From Cheilinus undulatus (Eukaryota > Chordata > Actinopteri > Labriformes > Labridae), in assembly GCF_018320785.1 (NCBI RefSeq), contig NC_054873.1, positions 31,214,196 to 31,278,195 of the forward strand: a stretch of DNA of 64,000 nucleotides. Direction: 5' to 3'. Shown here piece after piece: positions 24,453 to 37,900 of this stretch. Within the stretch, counting starts at the first letter, position 1. Every line of letters starts with the position of its first letter. The translations under genes and the position numbers were made by a program. The notes beneath the pieces are model-generated. The model was not told the DNA's origin, did no database searches, and saw nothing but the letters and a program-made list of their open reading frames with translations.

Positions 24453-27133
24453 CTTGCACGGTGAAATGTAATGACAGACAACTCCAGTACAGAATCATGC
24501 CCGTTTATCATGCTGTGCTGCCTTTAGGATCTAAAACTCACGAGCATTCAGTATTGATCTTCGGCCTTGTCCCTAGCACAAAGGGATTTCTCCAGATTCT
24601 CAGAGTGTTTTGATGATATTATGTACTAATGATGGTGGGATTTTTAAAACCTTTTCACTTTTCAGACAGAAGTTTTTTGCAGATTGGTGAACCTCTGCCC
24701 ATCTTTACTTGCGAGGGACTCTCCCTCTCTAAAATGCTCCTGTTATACCCCATCATGTTTCCGAACTGTTGCCACCTAACCTAATAAGTTGCAAAATTCT
24801 CCGTTACATCAGTATCACCTACTTCTTCTAGTCTTTTGTTGCCCTGTCCCTACGTTTTTTAAGATTGTTGCCACCAAATTCAAACAATTTTCATAAAATA
24901 TCAAAATGTCTCTGGTTCAACATCTGATATATTGTTTATGTCCTACTGTTAATCAAATATGGGTTAACTGAGATTTGCAAATCATTGCATTCTGTTTTAT
25001 TTACATTTAGACGGCACCCTAACTTTTTTGGAACTGGGGTTTTATAATCCCTGTAAGTTTCACCTCTTGTCACGCTTTATCCTTTAACCTAATGGCTGTC
25101 CAAAATAACCCAGGTGTCATCTTCTTTAGAGCCCTGTCAACTTCTTTTTAGACGGCTATCTTTCATCCGTTAATGCCATTCACATCCTAGGCACTGCTGT
25201 GAGGAGCCGGAGACATGATATTGCTATATCGATATTTTTCCTCTTCTTTTTACTTTCTAAAACATATCCAAACTAAGTAAGAAAATGAATCAGGGAAATG
25301 GAGCTCAATTAAATGATCTTCCCAGAACATCATGAACACTTACGTCACCAACCGTTTTGCTGAATATTACCAACATCATAGCACTGAGTCATGCACATGA
25401 GAACTGATTTTAAAAGTTAAACTCAGATCCTGATCTTCTACTCTATTCAAAAAAAAAAGGTGTATATTCTGCCTGTTCCAAGCTGAAACTAAGGGAATGC
25501 AATTGAGAGCTAAAAGTTGCCTCTTTCCTTTCCACTTGGAAAACATGTGTGACCTGAAAAACACTTGACCCCCAGCAACAGCAGAGAAACAGCTCAGTGA
25601 ACAGCAGCAGGGGCCCTGGGTTATACATCAACATGTCCAGTCCACTTCTGAAAAATATGATGTATCCAACAAAAAGTATATTCATTCAGTTCCTTTTCTC
25701 TGCATGTCTGGCAGCATAATGGACCTGCACTTGATGGGGATGAACAGGCTCTCTCCATTGCTAATGACAAGCATGCGAAGCTGTGACGGACCATATGCAG
25801 CACTCCAGCTCTATTTTAGGCTGCCCACCAGCCAAATCAACACCCACCATGTGCTCTGTGCTGCCCTCTCATAGGAAAAAAGCCAGGCACAGGGGAGAAC
25901 TGCTGCATTTGTGAAACACTGCTGACAGCCAAGCATCCTCTCCTGAGAGGATAATTTGCTCTACATAAGAGTGCGATTGGAAAACCAGAGATGTTGCACA
26001 GGCACGTTGTGCTCTGTCTGGACAGCAACACGCAGCTGGAAGTGAGCTGTACTGCGTTCATCTGAGGCGCACTGTGAAGTAAGAGAGAGGACGCTGTGAC
26101 TGAGTACCACTAAACCCTGATCAATCTTAGCTCCCTCAGCCTACGAGCTGCGGAGATGGAAAAGCCTGATAAAATGTTGTCTAGGGCAGCAGCAATGTGT
26201 CCAGGAGGAGGAATCAATTCTCTAAGTGATGTCCCACTGAGACATCCAGCCTAGTTTTTAACAACCATCTGAATCTTGGCATTTTTCCCTGTGTCAAACT
26301 TCCTTTCTCTGCCCTAGTTTATAGATGAGTTATATTGTTGACAAGTTTGTCTTCCTACTTCTTTTATCCTCCACTGCAATCCCATTACATGCTTCTTTTA
26401 AAATGTGAGAATCGTCATCTATTGTGCAGTTAAATCCAGAACTGGTGACAAATAAAAAGAGCTTGAAAGGTGGTGTCTGGGGCGAAGTGTTTGTGAACCA
26501 TTCAGCCTAACTTCCTCTGGCGACATAAACAAAAACGCTGGACCAACCCTTTTAACAGCTTTAAACTCTAAACTGGCTTGGGGAAGATTTCAGTCTAACA
26601 CAAAGGGTGAAAAAATAATTCTATAGGCTGATCTTTGATGTGGTGAGGTAAGCCGATTGAGGAGGAAGCTTGGATCTGAGCTGTTTGCCTCAGTAGCTGG
26701 TGACCTTGGCTTCCTCTCTCTTGTTGAGATCCCAGTGGGAGTTGCACCAGAAGTAAAAAATAACACTGGCAACCAGAGGACAAAACAGGATGAGTTAGAT
26801 TACTTAAAGTTTTTCCAGCGTGTTGGTTCAAACTGAGCTTACTTTGCTTGTCTCAAAATAGGCACACATATCTGATGCCAGGAGGAAGAGTTATAGCGAG
26901 CATCAAGGTTTTAAACATGTCTGACAAACAGCAATTAAGGAATTTACTTAAGTTAATACCACCTTGCACAGATACAAGCACTTAATTGGTGAGTTTATAG
27001 GGGTGAATAAGTGAGAGAGCGCGAAAATATAACAGAAACACAAATAGAAACAAATAATATAAATCTGAATAACCACACTCAATTAAGATATTTCAAATGG
27101 AAATAATACAATAAAAACATGCCGTTATCTTAC
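24453..27133 (-). other. Probable furin first intron, distal part
   Basis: No exon or clear repeat seen. It ends at a good minus-strand donor (CTG followed by GTAAGA, reverse complement of 27128-27136), which is why I place the intron boundary here. Confidence 0.4.
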
Positions 27134-27500
27134 CAGCAATAAACTTCAGAAATGAAGCGGCGAAAGCTTAACCGTTATCAGGCTAAGCCATGTTTCCTAT
27201 GGCAAATTAGGTCCACCACCTAGAAAGCCCGTTGTCTACACCAGTGATGGGTTTGCCTGACTGGGAAGACTGGTGAGGACTGTCGGCAGCGCTGGCAAAG
27301 TCTTTATGGTGAAACAGCCGTCACGCTTTCAGCAAATACTCCCATTGTTCCCACCCACTCTGCCACGGCTGCCCTCCCTGCTTTGAACACATCCAACTAA
27401 CTCTTGGATGCTTCTACAACAATGAAGATGCCAACAAGAACCGAGACGTCATGCCTCCTCATCCTCTTCCACTGTCCTCCGGGCGGGCGGGCGGAGACTC
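27134..27500 (-). promoter_or_regulatory. furin: Candidate furin non-coding first exon and GC-box promoter
   Basis: The minus strand has a donor at 27129-27133 (CTG then GTAAG), preceded upstream by GC-richer sequence. A tandem GC-box array, GGGCGGGCGGGCGG, lies at 27481-27494 and would bind Sp1-type factors. A non-coding first exon beginning near 27400-27500 would splice to the acceptor at 13501. Sequence shows the donor and the GC boxes; their linkage to furin is inferred from the gene's usual structure. Confidence 0.45.
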
Positions 27501-28859
27501 CCCTTTCTCCTGCGGTTCGACTTGCAACTTAACATTTAACCTGACGTTCTACGTCCTCTTCTTGGTCCAAGAGGCGAATAAATAATGTTACCCGCACACT
27601 GCCATCCTCCTCCAAAAGCGCCGAATCTAACTATCACGTCTTGCGTTGAATCCGCCCCCAACTTGCCATCAGCGATATCATGGTTATATTATGCCAGTTA
27701 ACTTCAACCGTCGCGCCCATATAATTATTTCTCGGTTTCTTCTTTCAGTTTCAGTTCATTCTTGTGTCTTTTCGGGAGTGTGCTATGGAGTCAAACTCGC
27801 AAAGAAAGTACAGGGCAAGAAACAGAAGGGGAAATAAAGGGCTACGTGCCTTTACACTATAACGGTTCACTACTGGATGGAGATGACAACAAACTGCCAC
27901 AAATCCTCCTTTTCTCCAGGAAATACGTCACATGTAGCGCCTGGAATATCGTGTGTGCTTGATTCGCTTTACTGTGTTCGTTGAGTAGGGCGGGTCACTG
28001 TTGCTTTGTGGATTGATGAAGGGTAAATTACCCACCGTGTCACTGTGGGGTGTTTTTGCGTAAATTGGGGAGCGTTTAGCAGGTGCGAAATGTATCGTTG
28101 TGTTGCAGTCTCAAACAATAAAAAACACATATATTACATTTTTTAAAGAATAACTTAAAGTCAACGTACCAGGATATCATATAGTATGCGAAACCCTCTA
28201 CATATTTTAGAGTGACGTGAAAATGGTTGATTTTCCCTTTTAGAAAATATTTTTGATACCTTACGGTGTTCCTATTTATATTTGTATCGTTAAAACAGAA
28301 CACCGGGGCACGCCTGTAAAGAAAACGTGCAACGTGCTTTGCTTCCCAGCCTGGGTCTAATTCGTATCGCTATATGCGACCGCCATCTTGTGGCTAACCG
28401 TCGAACTTACACACACACATGTAAAACACCTCACCACACGGTAGAGGGGGACATATCACAGAGCTCTCACTTCTACTCTGACTCGCACGGCTGTCTACCC
28501 TGATACAGTCTAGTATGAGCGAAATCCAGCCCGCTTTCAGCAGCCACCACCCCCCTCTTTAGCACGGACCAAAGTTATCCCGGAATAAGGACAGCACGCA
28601 TGTGCCGTCAACCCGGATGTAGAAATACGTGTAAGCGTCTATTCCCCATTTCATCAAGTTATGACAAATCCTGCATTTTAGAATGTCTCTTATGTTTTAA
28701 CCCCGGCTGGTCCAGGCTCTGCAGTTCTAAACCAGTCCAAACCGGGTTAACCAGCCACATGACTACTCGTGTGACTGACTACTCGTATCACATCTGAGTG
28801 ACAGCTGGACAACAAACGGAGAGCAGCACTTAAGATTTACGCTGAAACATTAGAAGTGG
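27501..28859 (+). promoter_or_regulatory. accs: Shared promoter region and accs 5' UTR exon
   Basis: The stretch is relatively CpG-rich compared with its flanks. On the plus strand an exon-like segment ends at about 28859 with donor GGTAAATT, and the next acceptor (TTTTGTTGCAG) ends at 28974, 22 bases before the accs ATG. This implies a non-coding first exon somewhere in 28450-28859. With the candidate furin exon pointing left, the two genes appear head to head about 1-1.4 kb apart. No TATA box is convincing; start sites cannot be fixed from sequence alone. Confidence 0.45.
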
Positions 28860-28974
28860 GTAAATTACATTCACGTTTATACTCTTCGCGTGAACTATAG
28901 ATATTTGTAAGCACTTATGCCTTGTGTTCCTGAAGTTAGGAGCCGAACCGTTACATGTATGTCTTTTGTTGCAG

Positions 28975-28996
28975 AAAACGTCCTATAACTTAAAGG
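28975..28996 (+). other. accs: accs 5' UTR at start of first coding exon
   Basis: The acceptor TTTTGTTGCAG ends at 28974, leaving a 22-base leader before the ATG. An in-frame stop lies shortly upstream, supporting this start. Confidence 0.6.
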
Positions 28997-31900
28997 ATGG
29001 ACTTTCGCGGCAGGAGGCACGAGCGAGGCAGCAACTGGACCGACCCGGAGATAGTGGAGCTGCTCCAGCTGTGGTCCGACGAGTCGGTCCAGATTGAACT
29101 GGAGAGCTCATTGCGCAACCAGCGTGTCTTTGACCGCATAGCCCACATCTTGCGTGAAAAGGGCATCTATCGCACCGGTGACCAGTGCAGGGAGAAGATA
29201 AAAAAGATGAAGCTGGAGTACCGTCGCATTAAGGACAACTACAAAATAAAGACGTGGAAGTTCTTTGACGTCATGGACAGGGTTCTGGCAAACAGACCTG
29301 CCATCACCTACTCCTCTCTGGGCGGTGCTGTCATAGCTCAACAGGTGATGCAGACTCCTGTAGGTTCTGATTCATTCACGCAAGGGACCCCACCAGACGC
29401 CTTTGGTCCTGTTTCCTCAGGAGGGTTCCTGTTTGGACAGCCTCCAAAACCTGGAGATCCTCTGGATATTAAATGTGAGGATGTTGATGAAAGCATGCTG
29501 AACTCAAGTGTTGCACCACCTGAGATGTACTATGGCTCTGGAGATGACCAGGAGACTGATGGTCAGTCTCTGCTGGAGGCAGACAACACTCTGGGCCCAA
29601 GAGATCACTCAACAAATGCAAGAATCTCACCTACAGGTTAATAGTGCAAACACTATTAATGTATTACTATTATTACTGCATAACTCATATCAAACCAAAC
29701 TCTCGAGGCACACCATATTCATATCCAGGCAAGATAACTTTTTAAATTAATTAATTAATTAATTATTATTATTATTATTATTTTCCATGTTACAGTATCA
29801 AAATCCTGGTCCAAAAGGGGGGAAACTGGACTTGACTGTGGGTCTTAAAGAGAGTACACCTTTCCTTCTTCTTTGGGTCATGTGGAAGCCTTTTTGAGGA
29901 GAGGCAAAAAATCTTTACAAACCTCAATCAAGTCCAGTTTGAACCATAATTTGGAAAACCACAACCTAGATGAGTAAGAATGTATACAGACATTTTAATA
30001 CAGTACTTTTTGTTGTATATTTTTAGTAGGGATGCACAATAATTGGTTTTTGCTGTTATGCCGATATTTACAGATTCCTTTGAGCTGATATAGATAATTG
30101 GATAATTTATTCAGACCAAAGATTTCAGTCCTTTGAAGACACTTTAAGGTTTAAGGATGAACAAAAGAAACAAACTTTAGTGTCTTAAAAAAGCACTTTA
30201 AAGTTTAAAGGACAAGGATAAATAAAGAAAATGACATTGACCTGTTGGTCAAGCCTAAAACTCCACTAATTTATTGATATATATATGGCCAAAATAAAAG
30301 ATGATATATGCTGATATTCACAGTCTAAATATCGGCAGGAATATTTATATTTGCTGATACTGATATTTGCTTTTTTAAGCTAATATCCCGATATCAGACC
30401 GATAATATCAGACATCCCTAGATTTAAGTGTTAATATATGGTTGTACAAAATTCTAGGGCACACTAAGACTTTCTTCAAGGCACACCAGTGTGTCAGGCA
30501 CACCACTGATCTATAGTAGGGGTGGAAATCATAGTATGACTACATTATAAGAGGCCCACAATAGCAATAACATCCCAGTACAAAGTTTCGGCTTTGACAC
30601 ATTGCAAGACAATCATATAATCTTACCTCACGATATCAGATTAATCAAATAATTTATTTTTAATCTTAGTGGGTTCACAAAAAGGGGGCATATGATTTAA
30701 ACACTCTATTCTGAGAACTTTGGTGTCAGTTTCCTCCTCAATTGCCTTTCATCCTTTCATTTATCAGCTATCAGACATTGTCTTTTTTCTTCTTTTATCC
30801 ATTCTCTTGGATATTTTCTTTGGCAAAATATCGTTGATTCATGTTACCCTCATATGCACTACAGTATAAGGCCATAAAGTAGTGATGCAGTGAATCAAAT
30901 CGGCAGGAAAATCTGTTAAGAATGTGGTATTTTTTAATCAAAATAGAAATATTTGGCACCTGTGATTCAGTAATTGTGTCATGAGTCAGAACAATGATAT
31001 GTTATTCTATCAGCTTTCTTCCACCTTTGATCAGTGTCACTGACGTGAAGTAAGAAAGTGATATAAGTGACTCTTCTGTTTTATTTCCCTAGGTTTCAGT
31101 GACCTGAACATTGCTGGTCCGACTGCAACTGCCACCCAGGCTGTTGGTGGTCCGATGACAGGGGACACATCTGATCAGCTCAGTAAAGGGAATCCTCATT
31201 CCCGCCCCTTTGTGAGACAGAGGAAGCGTCGCCTCAGTGGCAGAACATCATGGTGCCACAGCGGTGCTCGATGTGGCAGCCAAGGCCGTCTAGATAAAGC
31301 CCTGGTCAGCTTCCTGAACTGGCAGCAGTCAGCAGAGGAACGCCTCCTCTCCATGGAGGAGACGCGGCTGGAGAGAGAGTTTGAAGCAGAGGAGCGGAGG
31401 GAGCAGAGGGAGGACCGAAGGGCAGAGCAGGAGCGCCAGCATGAGCTCCGCCTGTTCAGCATGCTCACAGGGGTTTTGGCTGCAGTCAGACAGAGTCCAA
31501 CAGCACAGACTGACCCCTCCCTCTCACCGTCTGTTCATCCTTCAGCTTCTCTAGTGACCACCCCCTCTCTTTCCTCTTTTTTAACTCATCCACCTTCACA
31601 AACTCCCATATCACAGGCTGCTCCCACTCAGGGCAGAGTAAAAGCTAACCTGCCTGCTTCTGGGAAGACCTGCAAAATGCCTCAGAGTGATTTGGCTGCA
31701 GAGAAAGTCTCTGAAACTCCTGGATGTAGCAAGTACCTGTCCAACCGGGGAAATGGCATCCAACAACATAAGTGCATTCTCTCAGAGGGCTTCTGCGTGT
31801 ATGAAATGGACAAATTCCACATCACAGAAAACCCTAATGTAAGTCTCAGTCCTGCTGGCTTGTATGTGTAAAAAATTACACTATCACCATGAAATTCTTG

Positions 31901-34900
31901 TGCTGTTTTTGTCTCTCTTAGGGGATAATTAACTTGGGCACCAGTGAGAATAAACTTTGCTATGATGTTCTTCACGAACGGGTAAGATAGAAACAACGCA
32001 CCTTTTATCCAGAGGTTATGCAAAAGCAAATATAACATGTTTACCACTTATTTTTGGTTGCGCTCACATTTTTTCTTTGCAACAGCTGACCAAACCTGAC
32101 ATGCTACACGTTGAGCCATCCCTGCTGCAGTATACAGACACAAATGGACACGCATTGTAAGTTATTAGACTGTAGCCATGCTTACCATTTATTTTAGGAG
32201 TACATGCACATACGTTCATGCTAGATTGTTTTTGAATTAAAAATTAACTCTCTTAAAACCTCTCAACTTTGCTCTCATTCAGCCTGAGACAGGAGGTTGC
32301 AAAGTTCCTGACTCACTACTGCTGCTCTCCAAAGCCGCTGAAAGCAGACAACGTAAGTGATTTTAATCAATAGGAAATCTGATGTCATTTTAAAACCCAA
32401 GTTAGGTATTCACTGGAGGCACAGAAAAAATGTTAAAGAATGTAACACCTTATCACATTAACAAAGTTACATCACAACACAATACATGTGAGGAACACAG
32501 TTTTCTTTGTACAATATAAGTGATATGTCTTCATAAGTAGTGGTAACTTTGAGTATGTTTTGTTTTTGAAGACATGGGTAATGTAAAGTATACTAATAAC
32601 TAATCTCCAAGCCTTGATTGTTCTAGGCTATCAAAATGGAATTAATTTTGAAATCCAATCCTGGTTTTAATCTGGTGCATCTCTAGTAAAACTTAAAGCA
32701 GGATTGGTATTTATTTGATGCCAAAAAAATCAGGGTTGTCCTCATCCTGTGAAAGGGCTAGATTCAGACTAAAGCACTGGAAGAAAATGTAAGAAAACTC
32801 TTCTGTTTATCAAATAATCTGTCACTTTTACAAGGTAGCTTATGTTTTAAACATTAGTAAATAAAGTACACATCAGGATTGCATGAAAGGAAGGATTTGG
32901 TCCTTATACAACATTTCACTAAATAACATAAGTAAATTAATATGTTGTTTAATTTAAAGCTTAGTTTATAGTGTTGTGTCCCATTTAAAGCATTGCTAAA
33001 ACAAATTTGGTAATCTTTAAAAGCTTGTATCATGTTGATCATATGCATTTTTTCTTTGAACAGGATAAAAATTAGCTGGATGGCATAGAATGGGTTAAGA
33101 AATCCAGGTTGTTTTCACTCAAAACTAGCTGAACTAAGGGGCCAAAGCCTTTCAGTCAAGATGAGCATGATGATTTGTGCTTTAACCGCTTAAACCACAC
33201 ATAGTTCTCATAGTTTTGACTCATCAGTTGTGCACTGATATTACAAAGTTCTACAACTATAAGGTCAACAGGACTTCTTTATTACATGTTACTATTATAT
33301 AGATATGTTTTTTCAACAAAGGAGAATTTTCAGTAAGACTTTACTTGAAATTAATATTGACTCAGCTTTTTTTAAATCTAAACAGACAGTACAGTTTAAG
33401 TTCTAAAACTGAGCATGAAACTTACGTACTGCACAGTTTGAGGCTTTAGCTAATTTTTATTTTTTGTCTCACGCTGGGCCTTTAAATACTTAGTTTAATA
33501 GAATATCATCTTTTAGTAACATTAAACTTCATATCACAACAGAAATGACACAAAACAACCCCAACACATTCTGACATACCACCCTTCTTACAATGATATA
33601 ATGTCATTTAGCACCATGGTTCTCAACTGGTCTAACCATGGGATCTACCACCAGCACCTTAGTGTGAAATCTTTACCCAAATTTCCCAAAATTTTCAACC
33701 ACTAAAATTCATTTCACAAAAATGTTGCACTTTGCACCCTTGAAAGAGAAAGAAACATGCATCTGAACAAGATATTGGAAAAAACATGTCATTTCACTCT
33801 GCTTTGCTATGAAAAAGTAAATTTTTTTTAAGATTTAAAAAAAAAAATCCTCATAGGAAAATCAGTTTTCGTGATAATATTTATACCCAAAAATAATAGG
33901 ATAAATAAGTCAAAATCTCAAGAAATTAACCAGAATTTACTGGTTGTCAAGTAAAACAGAGGGAGATAGAAATAAATGGAAACATGTTAGCCTACAACTT
34001 TTGTACATCCTTGCTACTTTGGTACATTGTTTTTTTTCCTGCGCACCCGTTTGCGACCCATTGAAAGCTGCTTCATGATCCACTTTTGAGAGCTGGGTGC
34101 AAAAGCCCCCAAAAGCAGAGTGGGACACTGCAAGCCAGCTGTATTTGAGCGACTCATTCTACCACTGGGGACAACAGCAGACAGGAGTCTAGCTAAATGC
34201 ATTGCGTTCTAGAAAGAGCACAGCGTTCTTCAGGGAGAGTGATAAAATGCAGTTTTACTATAAAACATTCACTTTTTTTCTTGTTTTTGGTTCTTTTATA
34301 ACTAGTAAATGTGGATTTCTGTCGTTTGAAAAAAAGGCCAAGTCAAATGACTGATATGGAGTCACAGTATTGAATGTAATTACTAACAAAAACATATTTT
34401 TTGTCATGTTTCATTCTGCCTCAGTAGACGCTCTGGATTACAGCCATTCATTTCCAAGAAATGAAGGCAGAAGATTCAGTTCATTTACATGATTTACACC
34501 GTAATGATTATTAAGAGGCCAAATGTTGCAAATTAATGTATTTTTTTTTCCTGGAGTGACCACCTTAATTTGCTGGTGTAACAAATGACTGTTTTAGTGG
34601 GTGGATGAATTTGTAGCTTATTTATCAGCCTCCTTCTGTGCCTTAATTGGGTCTTTTATAACATTGTGATGCGTGTGTTTGTTCAGGTTGTGGTGATGAA
34701 TGGCTGCACTTCCCTGTTGTCATGTATTAGCACGGTGATTTGCGACCCTCAAGGTAGGTTCACAATGCACTGAGATACACATACACATCCATAAAACTTC
34801 TGCATCAATACAAATGTGTGAACATGAAATATTACCAGGCTTTAAGTCTGTTTGTACCAAGAATTATTCTTGTGAAATTAAAAATAAAGAAAAAGAGAGT

Positions 34901-37900
34901 CATTTAAACATAACTAACAGTATCCTTAAGTCAAAGAGCATAAACAAAATTGGAATCTTTAAGGAAGTGGACCCTGGATACAGCTGCCAGAACATTTTGC
35001 ACATGCACAGTCGACGTAGATTTATAAGTGTGAATTCATACAAATAAATATTAGCATAGAGAAGAGGCATTTCATTGTGTTTTTTCCCGTCACAGATGCT
35101 GTTCTCATATCTACTCCCTTCTATGGTGCAATCACTGCAGATCTGCTTTTGTACAGTGGTGTTAAACTCTTTCATGTTCCTCTCGACTGTGAGGTAAGAG
35201 TACAATGCCTGAATTACTTCCAGTTTGGGCTAAACAATACATTGCAATACAGTGTCTCCCATAAATGACACTTTGCTTGTGTATTAGGGATGGCCTTCCT
35301 GGCCTGTTTCATTTTGTTTGTAAATCTTTTTTGTTTCCATCCTGTTTTTCTTCCCTTTTGATAGTAATCATTAACACTATGTTGTATAATCACAAACAAA
35401 TAACATCACTCACCTTTTGAATTGTACACTAGATTGTCTGTAATCATAGCTGCATGTGTGAAAGGCTTATTGTTGATGAGGTACTATCATCCTTGATCGC
35501 AGGGGTACAGCATAATATTGGCTTCAGGAAACAGATGAAAAATCATGAAACAATGGCATACAAAGCGATGTTGCCCCTTAGTTGATGCATTTACAGGAGG
35601 GATGTGCTAGCTGATGCACAAATGGTTATTATACAAATGCAAAAATTCAAGAAAGAAAAAATGCTGTGCAAATATACTTATGCATCTGTAAATATTCAGC
35701 ACCTATGAAGAAAATTAAACTCCTTGGATGTTTAACCCTTTGGTTGATTTTATAAATCACTCATCTTCAATATAATTAGGCTTTTTTGACAAAAAGATAC
35801 AGAATCAAAACTCTTTAATATTTACTTGGAAACAGATGGGTTTTTTCCATCACTTGGTTTGACTCGGCACGGCAGCCCAACGCAGCAGGGGATTTGCTTT
35901 TCCACCACAACTGAGGTACCCATTTGAGGGCGCATCAAGGGCTGATGAAGTGGCGTTTGATCTCTCCACACTGTATTATCTGATTGACTTTACATTGTTT
36001 AAAAGGAAAAATCAAACTGTAGACAGACAGTGCTGCACGCTGCTCTTTTCACATTCTCTCTCGCTCTCTCTCTCTCATTCTTTCCACGATCAATGAACAA
36101 ACAATAATTCACACTTTGTTATTAGTAGGTGCCGAAAAAATTGGAATCCTGAATCTGTGCCTGGTCTGTTCTGCAAGAACTCCAGCTGTGCGCAACTATT
36201 GGACCATAGTATAAGCACATAAATCCCAAGTTTTGGTCGTGTGACATAAATGTTTAAGTTTTACAGTGAATGCTGACATTAGACCACCACTGAAACAGAG
36301 GTATACAGCTGGAGCAGAGGCAGGAATAAAATGTATCTCCCCATCTCCCAGTGGCCTAAAAAAAGTATCATGGAGGGGTATCAGTAGCAGAGGATGTTTA
36401 TCCACCTGACAAACCACACCCTGTGAACCACTTTGATGTCAGCACGTCGCGCTTGGAGATGGGGCTGGCTTGTTTTAGCTCTGCTCATGAGCAGGACCAT
36501 TTCAGCACAGCTTGGTGCTGCCAAATTGGTGATGGAAAAGCAAATCAGCACAGCATAGTTTTGTTTGGCATGGCCAAAAGTCATAGTGGAAAAGCCCCAA
36601 GATTTCTAAAAAGTAATCTCATTTAAATAAAAGTATGTAAGCAAAATAACTGATTACATACATATTCATCCCTTTAAGTCTGTATTTAGTAGATGCGCCT
36701 TTTGCTGCAGTCACTGCACTGTGTCTGTGGGGATAGGTCTCAATCAGGCTTGCACATCTAGACACTGCAATTTTACCCCATTCGTTTTGCAAAGCTGCTC
36801 AAGCTCTGTCAGGTTACACAGGGATCAGGTATGGACATAACTTTTCAAGTCCGGTCACAAATTCTCTGTGGGACTGAGGTCTGGGCTTTGACTAGACCAC
36901 TGCAGACCATTCACTTTGTTGTCTTTAAACCATATCTGTGTAGCATTTGCTGTCCTTCAGGTCATTGTCTTGCTGGAAAATAAATCCTCTCTCAAGCTGT
37001 AGTTATCTCTCAAACTGACTAAAATTGTTCTCCAGGATTTTCCTATATTTTGCCACCATCACTTTACACTCTACCTTAACAAGCCTTCCAGGGTTGGCTA
37101 ACGAGAGGCACCCCCACAGCATGATGCTGTCACCACTGCCCTCCGCAGGATGCTGTGTTTGTGTTGATGTTGACCAAATTATATTAACCATGATTAATTT
37201 ATAAAATCAATGAAAGGGTAAAAACTTTATGGAGATGAATACTTTTTTCAGGTACTTTACCTGGGCATCCTACTGCCCAGATACATGTATGGGAAACACT
37301 GCAGCTGTTATCACAATATGAGTATTTCCAATAAATGCATTGTATTGAATGAATTGATCTCAATAGAAAAAAATATGAGGTTTAAAGAGGAAATTATCTC
37401 TCATGTGCACATCTTTCCTGTTTGATGGAGGCCCAGCTTTAAAGGTTATGTTTGCACACCAAATTCAATTCAGTCAGGAGACTTTCCACTAATTATTAGC
37501 TACTTCACTTTAATTGGTGCAAATTTAGTAGTGAAACATCATTATTAGCTTCATGTTTAAGCACAGTGTTCAAGACAAGGAACTACGGATAAATATAAAA
37601 ACTGGGTTTTTGCCAAAATACACTTGTTAGTATTTGTTCCTGAATTTCCTTCTATTATTGGAATACTGAATAAAGTAATCACATATATTCCAATTCTTAA
37701 AACTCATGCTGACTTACATGAACATGAGAAACATATTACATGTTTTTGGTTTGATTTTCTGTGTGTACACATCACAAGATAAATCACAGGAAAAAAGATG
37801 TTTTCAGTTTTCCCAGTATCATGTTCCAGTTCCAGTACTTTCCAGTATGTTCATATGTTGCCTTAGTTATTGTTCACACTCAATGTTACTTGTGTTACAT

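Larger units (their letters stand above)
35693..37262 (-). mobile_element. Tc1-like transposon remnant, antisense, in accs intron
   Basis: The left end (TTCAGCACCTATGAAGAAAA, then 'ctccttggatgtttaaccctttggttgattttataaat') and the right end (about 37190-37262, 'tttataaaatcaatgaaagggtaaaaac' through 'gaatacttttttcaggtac') are inverted repeats of one Tc1 family. Antisense reading of 36700-37180 gives transposase pieces, including the reverse of a QQDND-type catalytic block near 36965 and the 'cagcatgatgctgtcacc' segment typical of the gene. It is interrupted at about 35836-36605 by a MITE and full of stops. Confidence 0.75.
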
